Shown: positions 32,991-42,296, counted from the first letter of the stretch. The stretch: DNA of 50,486 bases from Flavobacterium muglaense (GCF_014305155.1 NZ_JACRUK010000025.1:1-50486), one strand, 5' to 3'. Program-made: numbers and translations. Notes: generated from the sequence alone by a model not told the origin.

Positions 32991-35900
32991 TTACCCAACC
33001 AAATTAATTATTTTCCCTGGAACGATAATCACCTTATTTGGTGTTTTCCCTTCTAATTGTTTGATTGTTCTTTCGTCTTTCATAACGATTTCTTCAATTT
33101 GTCCTTTGGTTAAATCCAAAGGCAAAGTGATTGTGAAACGCATTTTTCCGTTGAAAGAAACGGGATATTCTTTTTCAGATTCTATTAAATGTTTGGGTTC
33201 GAATACCGGAAAAGGAACCGTTGCAATAGAACCTGTATTCCCTAACAACGACCATAATTCCTCAGCAATATGTGGCGAATAAGGCGAAATCACGATAGCC
33301 AGTGGCTCTAAAATAGCACGGGAATGACAGCCTTGAGTCGATAATTCATTTACACAAATCATAAATTGGGACACCGAGGTATTGAAAGAGAAATTCTCAA
33401 TATCATCGGCTACTTTCTTGATGGTTTTGTGTAATGTCTTTAAGTTATCTTTTGTAGGCGCTTCATCAGTCACAATCATGTTGTGTTCATCAAAATACAA
33501 ACGACATAATTTTTTCAAGAACCCAAATACTCCCGAAATACCCGCTGTATTCCAAGGCTTTGCTTGCTCTAATGGTCCTAAGAACATTTCATACAAACGC
33601 AACGTATCTGCTCCATACTCATTACAAATATCATCTGGAGTAACCACATTGTATTTCGATTTAGACATTTTCTCTACTTCGCGACCTACAATGTATTTTC
33701 CGTTTTCATCTAATAGGAATTCGGCATCTTTGTAATCTTCTCTCCAGTTTTTGAATCTTTCGATATCTAATTCATCTGAAGAATTAACCATCGAAACATC
33801 TGCGTGGATTGGAGTAATTGAAATATTAAACAGTGTAAAATCCTCTTTTTGTAAACTTTCAATTTTATCCTTCAAATCAGGATATTCTTGAATTAAATAA
33901 ACTTTAACTTGTTCAAAGCTTTTCGCAATAACTCTTTCATCAATAACATTTCTAAAATCATTTACATCCTTATATTTTGAAGTTATTAAAAACGAAGGGA
34001 TTTTCAATGTTGTTTCTAATAATCTAATATTTAAACTTTCAATAAAGAAAAAAGGAGTTATTCTATAAACAAACGCACTTGTCCCCAAGATCATTCCTTG
34101 ATTGATCAGTTTTTTGAATGGCTCTTCGGTTGGTGCAAAACCTTTGTCTTTTAAAAATTTATTCCAAAAACGAGAATACAATAAATGACCCGTTGCGTGC
34201 TCGCTACCACCAATGTATAAATCGACAGATTCCCAATATTTCAAGGCTTCCGCCGAGGCAAATTCCCCTTCATTATTCGCATCCATATAACGCATCCAGT
34301 ACCAAGAAGAACCTGCCCAACCTGGCATGGTGTTCAACTCCAATGGAAATATTGTTTTGTTATCGACTAAATCCGTATTAACTACTTTATTTGCTGTTGT
34401 ATCCCAAGCCCAAACCGCTGCATTTCCTAATGGAGGCAAACCGTCTTCGGTAGGTAAATACTTTTCTACTTCGGGTAAAATGATTGGTAAATGTTGCGCA
34501 TCGATCATTTGCGGCAAGTCATTTACATAATAAACTGGAAAAGGCTCTCCCCAATAACGCTGACGCGAAAAAACAGCATCGCGCAAACGGTAATTGATTT
34601 TTCCGAAACCTTGATTTAATTTTTCTAAAGCTTCAATTGCTTTTTTAGTTCCTTCTTTATATCCTAATCCCGTTAAGAAATCCGAATCCACTAATTGAAA
34701 ACCATCTTTAGATCCAAAAGCCGCCTCTGAAATATCTTTATCAAAAATATTTTTGATAGCTAGCATTCCGTCTTGTCCTTTAAAGAAATTGGCAAAAGCA
34801 TAATCACGCTCATCACCACAAGGAACCGCCATTACAGCACCTGTTCCGTATCCTGCAAGTACATAATCACCTATCCAAACCGGAATTGCTTCCTTAGTAA
34901 ACGGATGCTCAGCATACGCACCAGTAAAAACTCCTGAGATGGTTTTCACATCGGCCATACGTTCTCTTTCAGAACGTTTAGACGATGCTAGTATATATTC
35001 GTTTACTTGAGCTGCATATTCTGGAGTTGTTATTTGTTGAACCAAAGGATGCTCTGGCGCCAATGTCATAAAAGTTACCCCGAAGATGGTATCAGGGCGT
35101 GTAGTAAAAACATCTATATATCGTTGCTCACTTTCGACTTTCGACTTTTGACTTTCGACTTTAAAACTAACCATTGCTCCTATTGATTTTCCAATCCAGT
35201 TTCTTTGGCTTTCTTTGATGCTTTCACTCCAGTCAATCTCGTTTAATCCTTGTAACAAACGTTCGGCATAAGCAGAAATACGCATGCTCCATTGTGTCAT
35301 TTTTTTACGTACAACTGTAAAACCACCACGTTCCGAAACACCGTTGACGATTTCGTCATTAGCCAAAACAGTTCCTAATCCAGGACACCAGTTTACTTCT
35401 GTTTCTGCTAAATAGGTCAATCTATATTGCAACAAAATTTTCTCTCGAGACTCTTTTGCGTAAGCGTTCCATTCAGCTGCCGAGAAAGCTATAATTTCAT
35501 CATCACAAACCGCATTGATGGTTGCATTTCCTTCTTTTTCGAATAGGGCAACTAAAGTCGAAATGTCTTCGGCTTTATCGCTGTTTTTATTGTACCAAGA
35601 ATTGAATAATTGGATAAAAATCCATTGTGTATGCTTGTAATAATCAGGGTTTGAAGTACGTACTTCTCTATTCCAATCAAATGAAAAACCTATTTTATCT
35701 AATTGTTTGCGGTAACCCGCAATTTTATTCCCCTCTTTATCTACACCTCCATCAATATTTACACTTGTAGTATCCTCCGGACGTTGCCCTGTTTGAATAG
35801 CATATTGTTCTGCTGGCAAACCAAAACTATCATAACCCATTGGGTGTAAAACATTGAAACCTTGGTGTCTTTTGTAGCGAGAATACACATCTGAAGCGAT

Positions 35901-36065
35901 GTAACCCAGCGGATGCCCCACATGCAATCCTGCTCCAGATGGATAAGGAAACATGTCCAGCACATAATGCTTTGGTTTTTCAGAATTATTTGATGCGGCA
36001 AAAGTTTGATTTTCTGCCCAATATTTTTGCCATTTGGCTTCTATTTCGTTCGGATTGTATTTCAT
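32991..36065 (-). CDS. leuS: Leucyl-tRNA synthetase, enlarged
   Basis: A 1024-residue class I synthetase that charges tRNA-Leu. The HIGH motif appears as HVGH (PSGAGLHVGHPLGY, about residue 50), the CP1 editing domain has TTRPDT (about 316), the GSEHATGHLLYSRFW core is intact, and the KMSKS loop is KMSKSKYNV (about 797). Family members of this group usually have about 920-950 residues. Extra length comes partly from residues about 668-748, just before VSMVNSSDELDIE, in the region of the leucine-specific domain. A heptanucleotide repeat codes KVESQKSKVES just before the TRPDT motif. No frameshift is needed, so it should be functional. Confidence 0.95.
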   Translation of the reverse strand: MKYNPNEIEAKWQKYWAENQTFAASNNSEKPKHYVLDMFPYPSGAGLHVGHPLGYIASDVYSRYKRHQGFNVLHPMGYDSFGLPAEQYAIQTGQRPEDTTSVNIDGGVDKEGNKIAGYRKQLDKIGFSFDWNREVRTSNPDYYKHTQWIFIQLFNSWYNKNSDKAEDISTLVALFEKEGNATINAVCDDEIIAFSAAEWNAYAKESREKILLQYRLTYLAETEVNWCPGLGTVLANDEIVNGVSERGGFTVVRKKMTQWSMRISAYAERLLQGLNEIDWSESIKESQRNWIGKSIGAMVSFKVESQKSKVESEQRYIDVFTTRPDTIFGVTFMTLAPEHPLVQQITTPEYAAQVNEYILASSKRSERERMADVKTISGVFTGAYAEHPFTKEAIPVWIGDYVLAGYGTGAVMAVPCGDERDYAFANFFKGQDGMLAIKNIFDKDISEAAFGSKDGFQLVDSDFLTGLGYKEGTKKAIEALEKLNQGFGKINYRLRDAVFSRQRYWGEPFPVYYVNDLPQMIDAQHLPIILPEVEKYLPTEDGLPPLGNAAVWAWDTTANKVVNTDLVDNKTIFPLELNTMPGWAGSSWYWMRYMDANNEGEFASAEALKYWESVDLYIGGSEHATGHLLYSRFWNKFLKDKGFAPTEEPFKKLINQGMILGTSAFVYRITPFFFIESLNIRLLETTLKIPSFLITSKYKDVNDFRNVIDERVIAKSFEQVKVYLIQEYPDLKDKIESLQKEDFTLFNISITPIHADVSMVNSSDELDIERFKNWREDYKDAEFLLDENGKYIVGREVEKMSKSKYNVVTPDDICNEYGADTLRLYEMFLGPLEQAKPWNTAGISGVFGFLKKLCRLYFDEHNMIVTDEAPTKDNLKTLHKTIKKVADDIENFSFNTSVSQFMICVNELSTQGCHSRAILEPLAIVISPYSPHIAEELWSLLGNTGSIATVPFPVFEPKHLIESEKEYPVSFNGKMRFTITLPLDLTKGQIEEIVMKDERTIKQLEGKTPNKVIIVPGKIINLVG
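35131..35165 (-). repeat. Heptanucleotide tandem repeat inside leuS
   Basis: The plus strand reads CTTTCGA, CTTTCGA, CTTTTGA, CTTTCGA and then CTTTAAA: four to five 7-bp units, coding KVESQKSKVESE in the LeuS editing domain. Confidence 0.9.
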
Positions 36066-36069
36066 TTAG

Positions 36070-36097
36070 GTGACAAAGTTACAAAGTGACAAAGTTT
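36070..36097. repeat. Octanucleotide tandem repeat upstream of leuS
   Basis: GTGACAAA, GTTACAAA, GTGACAAA and then GTTT: three 8-bp units lying 5 bp upstream of the leuS start codon, in what would be its 5' leader. A -7 box TAAATTTG lies on the minus strand at 36136-36129. Confidence 0.7.
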
Positions 36098-36226
36098 CTT
36101 AGACTTTCACTCCTGAATTATAAAGTTGCAAATTTACGTTTATTGTACGAAAATTGAAACTTTGGACGTTATTAACTTCATATAAAGAAATTCTTTATTA
36201 TTTTTACCGCATAATTAAAGTAAACT

Positions 36227-37102
36227 ATGAGTTCTTCATTTGATAAATTTCAAAAACGCAGATTAATTTCGTCTTATTTTTCAGTAGTACTAAGTGTATT
36301 CTTGGTTTTATTTCTATTGGGAATTTTAGGATTATTCATTATCAATTCACAAAAACTAGCGAATGATTTTAAAGAAAAAATTGCCATGACGGTATTTTTC
36401 AAAAACGAAGCTAATGATACTATTCTAAAATCTTTTGGAAAAGAATTAAAAACTGCGCCTTACGCAAGAACCACAGTTTATGTAACCAAAGAGCAAGCTG
36501 CTAAGCAACATACCGATATTATAGGAGAAGATTTCATGACGTTCCTAGGTGAGAATCCATTACAAAACTCCTACGACATTCACTTAAAAGCGGACTATGT
36601 AGAGAAAGATAGCATTTCTAAAATCGAAGCTAAATTACGTACCAACCCTATGATTGATGATATTGTTTATGACAAACAATTAGTAAATCTAGTGAACGAC
36701 AATATTAAAAAAGTGAGTATGTGGATCTTAATAATAAGCGGTTTCTTGACTTTTATCGCGGTTTTATTGATCAACAGCTCCCTACGACTTTCTATCCATT
36801 CTAATCGTTTTATCATTAAAACGATGCAAATGGTGGGTGCAACTAAATCATTTATTAGAAAACCATTTGTGATGCGTAGTATTAAACTAGGAATGATAGG
36901 AGCTGCACTAGCCATCTTATCCTTGATTGGTGTTCTAGTTTATGTTGAAACTAGCTTTCCAGATTTAGGCATACTAGAAAACAAAGGACTTATTGCTCTT
37001 GTTTTACTAACTGTACTAGGAATAGGGATTTTGATCACCTGGTTAAGCACGCATTTTGCAACGCAACGTTTCTTAAATTTAAGAACAGACGACCTTTATT
37101 AA
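36227..37102 (+). CDS. ftsX: Cell-division protein FtsX
   Basis: A 291-residue inner-membrane protein with one N-terminal helix (about 17-40), an extracellular domain (about 45-155) and three C-terminal helices (about 167-187, 222-245 and 252-275), the FtsX layout. The family motif region SLRLSIHSNRFIIKTMQMVGATKSFIRKPF precedes helix 3. With the ATPase FtsE it activates cell-wall hydrolases at division. No ftsE is adjacent, as is usual in Bacteroidota. It is the first gene of ftsX-DUF3098-uppP-truB. Confidence 0.93.
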   Translation: MSSSFDKFQKRRLISSYFSVVLSVFLVLFLLGILGLFIINSQKLANDFKEKIAMTVFFKNEANDTILKSFGKELKTAPYARTTVYVTKEQAAKQHTDIIGEDFMTFLGENPLQNSYDIHLKADYVEKDSISKIEAKLRTNPMIDDIVYDKQLVNLVNDNIKKVSMWILIISGFLTFIAVLLINSSLRLSIHSNRFIIKTMQMVGATKSFIRKPFVMRSIKLGMIGAALAILSLIGVLVYVETSFPDLGILENKGLIALVLLTVLGIGILITWLSTHFATQRFLNLRTDDLY

Positions 37103-37178
37103 TAAAAGATTGCTTTGAATCTCTTGCCCTACAAGCAAGCACACTCTCTTTTTAACTTCAGCATTTAAATAAAACAGC

Positions 37179-37421
37179 ATGAAAGATAACAACCAAAAAC
37201 AGGATTTCCTCTTTGACACTATAAATTACAAAATCCTTTTGATTGGAATTGGGTTAATCGCCCTAGGATTTCTATTGATGTCAGGGGGAGGTAGTGAAGA
37301 CCCAACTGTTTTTAACGAAGAAATTTTTAGTTTTAGAAGAATTAGACTAGCACCAACCACTGTTTTAATAGGTTTTGGAGTAACTGTTTATGCCATTTTA
37401 AAAAATCCAAAAAAAGCATAA
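37179..37421 (+). CDS. DUF3098 family small membrane protein
   Basis: An 80-residue protein with two membrane helices (about 17-35 and 55-72) joined by a short loop with GGGSEDPTVFNEEIFSFRRIRLAPT, the pattern of DUF3098. It abuts uppP: its stop is followed directly by the uppP ATG. It is found in the same place, between ftsX and uppP, in many Flavobacteria, which suggests a link to envelope growth. Its role is unknown. Confidence 0.9.
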   Translation: MKDNNQKQDFLFDTINYKILLIGIGLIALGFLLMSGGGSEDPTVFNEEIFSFRRIRLAPTTVLIGFGVTVYAILKNPKKA

Positions 37422-38207
37422 ATGAATACATTACAAGCTATTATTCTAGCAATTATTGAAGGAATAACAGAGTTCCTTCCTGTTTCTTCTACAGGACACA
37501 TGATTATCGCTTCATCTTTTTTTGGAATTGCGCACGATGATTTTACTAAACTTTTCACTATTGTCATTCAGCTGGGAGCAATCCTTTCTGTGGTAGTATT
37601 GTATTTCAAGCGTTTCTTTCAAACATTTGATTTTTACTTCAAATTATTAGTAGCCTTTATCCCAGCAGTAGTTTTAGGGTTGCTTTTAAGTGATAAAATA
37701 GATGCCTTACTAGAGAGCCCGCTTACGGTTGCTATCTCGCTTTTAGTAGGAGGAATTATCCTTTTAAAAGTAGACGACTGGTTCAACAATTCTGAAGAAA
37801 CAAAAATTACCTACCTGCAAGCTTTCAAAATAGGAATGTTTCAATGTTTAGCAATGGTTCCAGGTGTTTCACGCTCAGGTGCCAGTATTGTAGGTGGTAT
37901 GTCTCAAAAACTAGCACGTACATCAGCAGCCGAATTTTCGTTTTTTCTTGCCGTCCCTACTATGTTAGGAGCAACCGCTAAAAAATGTTACGACTACTAT
38001 AAAGATGGTTTTGTACTGAATCACGACCAAATTAACTTATTGATAATTGGTAACGTCATTGCTTTTATCGTGGCTTTATTAGCAATAAAAAGCTTCATCG
38101 GATTTTTGAGTAAAAAAGGATTTAAACTATTTGGTTACTACCGAATTGCAGCTGGACTTATTTTACTAATCATCCACTATTTCATACACCCTTTGACTAT
38201 TATTTAA
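37422..38207 (+). CDS. uppP: Undecaprenyl-diphosphate phosphatase
   Basis: A 261-residue, eight-helix inner-membrane enzyme that recycles the lipid carrier for peptidoglycan and other glycans. Both signature motifs are present: [15 protein letters not shown] (residues 13-27) and [14 protein letters not shown] (about 153-166), which carry the catalytic Glu, Ser, His and Arg. Its stop codon overlaps the truB ATG by one base (38207), so translation is coupled. Confidence 0.96.
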   Translation: MNTLQAIILAIIEGITEFLPVSSTGHMIIASSFFGIAHDDFTKLFTIVIQLGAILSVVVLYFKRFFQTFDFYFKLLVAFIPAVVLGLLLSDKIDALLESPLTVAISLLVGGIILLKVDDWFNNSEETKITYLQAFKIGMFQCLAMVPGVSRSGASIVGGMSQKLARTSAAEFSFFLAVPTMLGATAKKCYDYYKDGFVLNHDQINLLIIGNVIAFIVALLAIKSFIGFLSKKGFKLFGYYRIAAGLILLIIHYFIHPLTII

Positions 38208-38899
38208 TGACTGTAGAAGACTACTTAGACGGACAAATATTACTAATTGACAAACCCTTAGAATGGAGTTCTTTTCAGGCGGTTAACAAATTAAAGTATG
38301 CCTTAATTAATAAAAAAGGACTTCCAAAAAAATTTAAAATAGGACATGCAGGAACTTTAGACCCGCTAGCCACAGGACTTTTACTGGTATGTACCGGAAA
38401 ATTCACCAAGAGAATTTCGGAACTTCAAGGTCAAGCCAAAGAATATACAGGAACTTTTTTTATAGGAGCCACTACTCCATCCTATGATCTAGAAACCGAA
38501 GTCGACGCCACTTTCCCAACTGATCATATTGACACAGCATTAATTCACGAAACAGTAAAGCAATTTCTAGGCGAAATTGACCAGAAACCACCTATTTTTT
38601 CGGCTATTAAAAAAGACGGTGTGCGTTTATACGAGCATGCTCGCGCTGGAGAAACTGTAGAAATTGCTAGCAGAAAAACAACCATTCACGAGTTTGAAAT
38701 TACCCGAATCACACTTCCTGAAATTGATTTCAGAGTAGTTTGCAGCAAGGGAACCTACATTCGTTCCTTAGCATTTGATTTTGGCCGCGCTATGCAGTCA
38801 GGATCTCACCTAACTGCTTTGCGACGTACTAAAATTGGTGAGTATAATGTAATAGACGCTACAGATGTTGTTTTATTCGAAGAAAGCTTAGATTCATAA
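38207..38899 (+). CDS. truB: tRNA pseudouridine-55 synthase
   Basis: A 230-residue enzyme that makes pseudouridine 55 in the T-loop of tRNAs. The N-terminal motif LLIDKPLEWSSFQAV and the catalytic GHAGTLDPLATGLL with Asp52 are clear, as are QKPPIFSAIKKDGVRLYEHAR and SKGTYIRSLAFDFG. It is short because it lacks a C-terminal PUA domain, as is common in this phylum. It is the last gene of the ftsX operon, followed by a strong terminator. Confidence 0.97.
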   Translation: MTVEDYLDGQILLIDKPLEWSSFQAVNKLKYALINKKGLPKKFKIGHAGTLDPLATGLLLVCTGKFTKRISELQGQAKEYTGTFFIGATTPSYDLETEVDATFPTDHIDTALIHETVKQFLGEIDQKPPIFSAIKKDGVRLYEHARAGETVEIASRKTTIHEFEITRITLPEIDFRVVCSKGTYIRSLAFDFGRAMQSGSHLTALRRTKIGEYNVIDATDVVLFEESLDS

Positions 38900-38914
38900 A
38901 CTTCATATACTAAA

Positions 38915-38959
38915 AAAAAACACATCCCAAAATTCAATTGATTTTGACATGTGTTTTTT
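38915..38959. terminator. Bidirectional terminator after truB
   Basis: AAAAAACACAT and ATGTGTTTTTT form the outer stem, and CAAAAT/ATTTTG an inner stem. A tract of A before it and T after it allow termination in both directions. Confidence 0.88.
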
Positions 38960-39027
38960 AACTAAAATAAATTTCCGTTATTTTATGCTTTTTTTTTTTT
39001 TTTGCTCACGGGAATAGCGCCCTTAAT

Positions 39028-39105
39028 TCAATAATGAGGAATATTTTGACCCCCAAATAATAAATTAGATAAAAAATCATAAAACTTTTCAAATAACTTT
39101 CTCAT
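39028..39105 (-). CDS. Possible small peptide gene (25 residues)
   Basis: An ATG-to-TGA frame on the minus strand encodes MRKLFEKFYDFLSNLLFGG followed by QNIPHY. The first 17 residues would form an amphipathic, aromatic-rich helix with a basic start. It has a candidate -7 box (TATTTTTG, 39168-39161) upstream, and the truB terminator, which also works on this strand, downstream. The start codon is about 50 nt from the predicted transcript start. It is short enough to be chance. Confidence 0.25.
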   Translation of the reverse strand: MRKLFEKFYDFLSNLLFGGQNIPHY

Positions 39106-39312
39106 AATAATGTTTTTTTGATTGTTATACAATGGTTTAAACACCTCAAGAAAAGTAGATCAAAAATAATAGATTTGGTTAGCACTGTCTAATATAGTAA
39201 TAATTAGCCACACAAAAAACACACAACTTTCTTATTAACAATACTTTATAATAACTTTTAAAGTTTTGTACTATTTCTTTTATAGATCTGAATTTACAGT
39301 AAAAAAATAGTT

Positions 39313-39320
39313 TACTTTTG
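39313..39320 (+). promoter_or_regulatory. -7 box TACTTTTG, possibly for the gene at 39427
   Basis: An exact TAnnTTTG about 106 nt before the start, which would give a long leader. A weaker TTATTTTG overlaps the start codon itself. Confidence 0.4.
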
Positions 39321-39426
39321 AAAAGCAGCTTCTTAGCACTCTTATTAAATCCTGCCATTGTAAAAGACTGGCCACATGTTTTTTAAAAAAAATTAGCACT
39401 ACTATTAAAAGCTTAAAACCGTTATT

Positions 39427-39954
39427 TTGAAACGATACTTCACCACTCTACTCTTTTTCATTGGCATCACAACAGCTATTGCACAAACAAAGAAAACCTA
39501 TACGCAGTTTGAAATTACAGTTCCCTTAAAAGGAAATCCAGATCGAGATCAAGTAAATAACTACACCCATGAAAAAGGTAGCTGGTTCATTCCGGATGGA
39601 ATTAGCGCAAAGCTAGGATATGGCCTACATTATAAAAAATGGATTGGACTAGGAGTACACAGTGGACTAGAATGGAAATGGACCGACAAATTAGTTATCG
39701 CTCCCGTTTACGGTAATTTAAGATTAAGTCCAAAAGTTGGAGAAGAGACAAGAATAACGCTTCAACTAGGTCTTGGAAAAGCCATAGCGCTAGGACGAGG
39801 GAACTTAATGGGAACGTACAAGAAAGTAAGCTTAGGACTTCAAACTTCCGATGACCTATTGATTTTTGTCGAAATAAGCAGCTTTGGACTACCTATCAAT
39901 AACCAACCAGAAACCGGAAGTGTGAGTCTAGGAATTGCTTTGATTAGTTTTTAA
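39427..39954 (+). CDS. Small exported protein, probably an outer-membrane beta-barrel
   Basis: A 175-residue protein with a TTG start and a signal peptide (about 1-19, ending TTAIAQ). The mature part has alternating hydrophobic/polar strands with aromatic ends (LGYGLHYKKWIGLGVHSGLEWKW, RITLQLGLGKAI, VSLGIALISF) and ends in Phe, as small outer-membrane barrels do. I recognise no specific family. Its last 11 bp overlap the end of the convergent thioredoxin-like gene, and no terminator separates them. Confidence 0.75.
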   Translation: MKRYFTTLLFFIGITTAIAQTKKTYTQFEITVPLKGNPDRDQVNNYTHEKGSWFIPDGISAKLGYGLHYKKWIGLGVHSGLEWKWTDKLVIAPVYGNLRLSPKVGEETRITLQLGLGKAIALGRGNLMGTYKKVSLGLQTSDDLLIFVEISSFGLPINNQPETGSVSLGIALISF

Positions 39955-40561
39955 CTGCATCTAAATCCAGCATCATATCTAAAATTTCAAGCTGAGAGCT
40001 TTCGCCTTTATCATGCAAATACCACAATTGCAAATTAGCCTTAGCCTCTTCGTCTATACTCCCATGTTCTTTTTTATAATCGGTAATTAAATCAGATGCC
40101 CCTTTTGGTCTTGGCCCCCAATGTCCAAGTGCCATACCTAATTCTTTGTTGATCACAATTAATTTAGGAATAGCCTTTCCTTTATTCGTTAAAAATAAAT
40201 TCATTAATTCTTCGTTTTCATCTCTCAAAACTATTTTCATATCTATTTTCCCCTCCGATGCTAAGGCCATTTTATTAAAAACAGGTAGTAATTGAGCCGC
40301 ATCACCGCACCAACCCTCAGAAATCACTAACCAAATATAGTTTTCTTCTAGCCCTTTTAATTTTTGGACAATGGCATCCGAAACCTTTATTGTTTTATCC
40401 AAACGCTTCATTCTAGTATCATTTAAACTACTATAATGTGTTAACTCCTCTGATTGCACAGGTCCTGTTGATTTCTCGTCCTGTAACAAATCCGATGCTA
40501 ATTTTCTGTATTCTAGGTAAGAATGACTATTGAATAAAGCTTTTGCTATTGAAATTTTCAT
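39944..40561 (-). CDS. Thioredoxin-fold protein with a single active-site cysteine
   Basis: The 205-residue protein has a thioredoxin-like domain from about residue 70. The active-site position reads EGWCGDAAQ (about 82-90), that is Cys-Gly-Asp-Ala with only one Cys, unlike the CxxC of true thioredoxins. Then come IVLRDENEELMNLFLTNKGKAIPKLIVI, with the cis-proline at KAIPKL, and GHWGPRP. This is the known Thioredoxin_9-like family. Monothiol chemistry or a non-redox role is likely. It has no signal peptide, so it is cytoplasmic. Confidence 0.85.
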   Translation of the reverse strand: MKISIAKALFNSHSYLEYRKLASDLLQDEKSTGPVQSEELTHYSSLNDTRMKRLDKTIKVSDAIVQKLKGLEENYIWLVISEGWCGDAAQLLPVFNKMALASEGKIDMKIVLRDENEELMNLFLTNKGKAIPKLIVINKELGMALGHWGPRPKGASDLITDYKKEHGSIDEEAKANLQLWYLHDKGESSQLEILDMMLDLDAVKN

Positions 40562-40671
40562 AATAAAGTACTTTTTAAGTAAAGTTACTATAAATTTCCT
40601 ATTACAAAGACGATAAATATCATATTTGAATAACTAAAAAAGTGTAATTTTATCTCCAAGAAAACGGAATA

Positions 40672-41451
40672 ATGGACTTAAAATCAAAATCGATTGGCTT
40701 AGTACTCTCTGGCGGCGGTGCAAAAGGTTTAGCACATGCAGGGGCGATACAGTTTTTAGAAGAACAAAATATCCAACCTACTCGAATAGCCGGTACTAGC
40801 TCTGGCTCTATTGTGGGAGCACTCTACTCCTGGGGGAAAACACCACGAGAAATCTTAGAACTTTTCAAATCGATCTATATTTTTCATTGGCGTCATATCA
40901 CTTTTAAAAAAGCCGGAATCATTGATTCAGAATCCTTTAAGATGCATTTTTATTCCATCTTTAAAGATGCCATCCTAGCCGATTTGAAAATTCCGATGCA
41001 AATTACAGCTACGGATATGGTCAAAGGCAGACTCCGTATTTTTGAACAAGAAACTAAAATAATCGATGCCATTCTCGCCTCATCGGCATTTCCAGGAATT
41101 ATTTCTCCATTTGAAATTGATGGAAAACCCTATAGTGACGGCGGTATATTAAACCATTTTCCCACTGACATACTGCAAGGGCAGTGCGACACTATAATAG
41201 GTATCTATGTGAGCCCTATCCAAAACATAGAAGCTGCCGACTTAAATTCAATACGAGCAGTAACAACTAGAGCCTTCGATATACTTTCGGCCGACTCTAA
41301 TACCCATAAATTCAATATTTGCGATTGGGTAATCGAGCCAAAAAAACTAAGCAACTATAGCACTTTCGAAACAAATAAAACCAAAATGGACGCCATTTTC
41401 AATATTGGATATGAAGCAGCCAAGGAATCCTATGAGAAACTTAATTTATAA
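40672..41451 (+). CDS. Patatin-like phospholipase
   Basis: A 259-residue lipid acyl hydrolase. The oxyanion loop is [14 protein letters not shown] (residues 14-27), the nucleophile elbow GTSSGS is at about 43-48, and the catalytic aspartate is in [10 protein letters not shown] (about 155-164), giving the Ser/Asp dyad. There is no signal peptide, so it is cytoplasmic or acts on the inner membrane. A near-consensus -7 box TAATTTTA is at 40645-40652. It lies 68 bp before pyrH with a separate pyrH promoter. The substrate is unknown. Confidence 0.9.
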   Translation: MDLKSKSIGLVLSGGGAKGLAHAGAIQFLEEQNIQPTRIAGTSSGSIVGALYSWGKTPREILELFKSIYIFHWRHITFKKAGIIDSESFKMHFYSIFKDAILADLKIPMQITATDMVKGRLRIFEQETKIIDAILASSAFPGIISPFEIDGKPYSDGGILNHFPTDILQGQCDTIIGIYVSPIQNIEAADLNSIRAVTTRAFDILSADSNTHKFNICDWVIEPKKLSNYSTFETNKTKMDAIFNIGYEAAKESYEKLNL

Positions 41452-41489
41452 AATTTAAGTCTCCCTATTTCAAAAAAAAAGAATATCAC

Positions 41490-41497
41490 TATATTTG
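41490..41497 (+). promoter_or_regulatory. -7 box TATATTTG of pyrH
   Basis: An exact TAnnTTTG 22 nt before the pyrH ATG. Confidence 0.6.
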
Positions 41498-41519
41498 CAC
41501 CAAACAACTCTATAAAGAC

Positions 41520-42227
41520 ATGAAATACAAAAGAATTCTTCTGAAATTAAGTGGCGAAGCATTAATGGGAGATAGACAATACGGAATTGATCCTGTGAGA
41601 TTAGCTGAATATGCCGAAGAAATCAAAAAGATTCACGACAAAGGAGTGGAAATTGCTATTGTTATTGGTGGTGGAAACATTTTTAGAGGTGTTGCAGGTG
41701 CTAGTAACGGGATGGACAGAGTGCAAGGTGACTATATGGGAATGCTTGCTACTATCATCAACGGAATGGCATTGCAAGGTGCACTTGAAGACAAAGGAAT
41801 GCTAACGCGCTTGCAAACGGCATTGAAAATCGAAGCTATTGCTGAACCATATATTAAAAGAAGAGCCGTACGCCACCTTGAAAAAGGACGTATCGTGATT
41901 TTTGGTGCAGGAACAGGAAACCCGTACTTTACCACTGATACTGCCGCAGTACTTCGTGGTGTTGAAATTAATGCCGATGTGATCTTGAAAGGAACGCGTG
42001 TTGATGGAGTTTATGATTCTGATCCAGAAAAAAACAGCTCGGCTGTGAAATATGAAACAATTTCATTTGAAGATGTTATCAAAAAAGGATTAAACGTAAT
42101 GGACTCTACCGCATTCACATTAAGTCAAGAAAACAAGTTACCTATTGTCATTTTTGACATGAACAAAGTAGGGAATTTAGAGAAAATTTGTGCCGGAGAA
42201 AACATTGGAACCGAAGTAAATATATAG
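41520..42227 (+). CDS. pyrH: UMP kinase
   Basis: A 235-residue bacterial UMP kinase of the amino-acid kinase fold that phosphorylates UMP with ATP. It opens with [14 protein letters not shown] and has [42 protein letters not shown] and [16 protein letters not shown], all characteristic. It is followed by frr 69 bp away, a pairing conserved across bacteria, here separated by heptamer repeats. Confidence 0.97.
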   Translation: MKYKRILLKLSGEALMGDRQYGIDPVRLAEYAEEIKKIHDKGVEIAIVIGGGNIFRGVAGASNGMDRVQGDYMGMLATIINGMALQGALEDKGMLTRLQTALKIEAIAEPYIKRRAVRHLEKGRIVIFGAGTGNPYFTTDTAAVLRGVEINADVILKGTRVDGVYDSDPEKNSSAVKYETISFEDVIKKGLNVMDSTAFTLSQENKLPIVIFDMNKVGNLEKICAGENIGTEVNI

Positions 42228-42230
42228 TTA

Positions 42231-42280
42231 GCAGTATGCAGTGCCCAGTTTACAATAATAACTGATCACTAAAAACTGAC
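42231..42280. repeat. Two facing groups of imperfect heptamer repeats between pyrH and frr
   Basis: GCAGTAT, GCAGTGC and CCAGTTT are followed, after about 8 bp, by AACTGAT, CACTAAA and AACTGAC. The first set reads CAGT and the second its complement ACTG, so the two can pair in an imperfect hairpin. Confidence 0.6.
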
Positions 42281-42296
42281 CCATAAATAAAAAGTT

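Larger units (their letters stand above)
38900..39426. other. 527-bp intergenic region
   Basis: It holds the truB terminator, a T15 run (38989-39003), a possible minus-strand small gene (39028-39105) with a -7-like box TATTTTTG at 39168-39161, and a plus-strand -7 box TACTTTTG (39313-39320) that may serve the gene at 39427. The rest is AT-rich with no other structure I can support. Confidence 0.6.

Noticed and set aside
32991..36065. Frameshift or gene fusion to explain the long leuS
   Set aside because: The frame is open throughout, all synthetase motifs are in order, and the extra part lies inside one domain.
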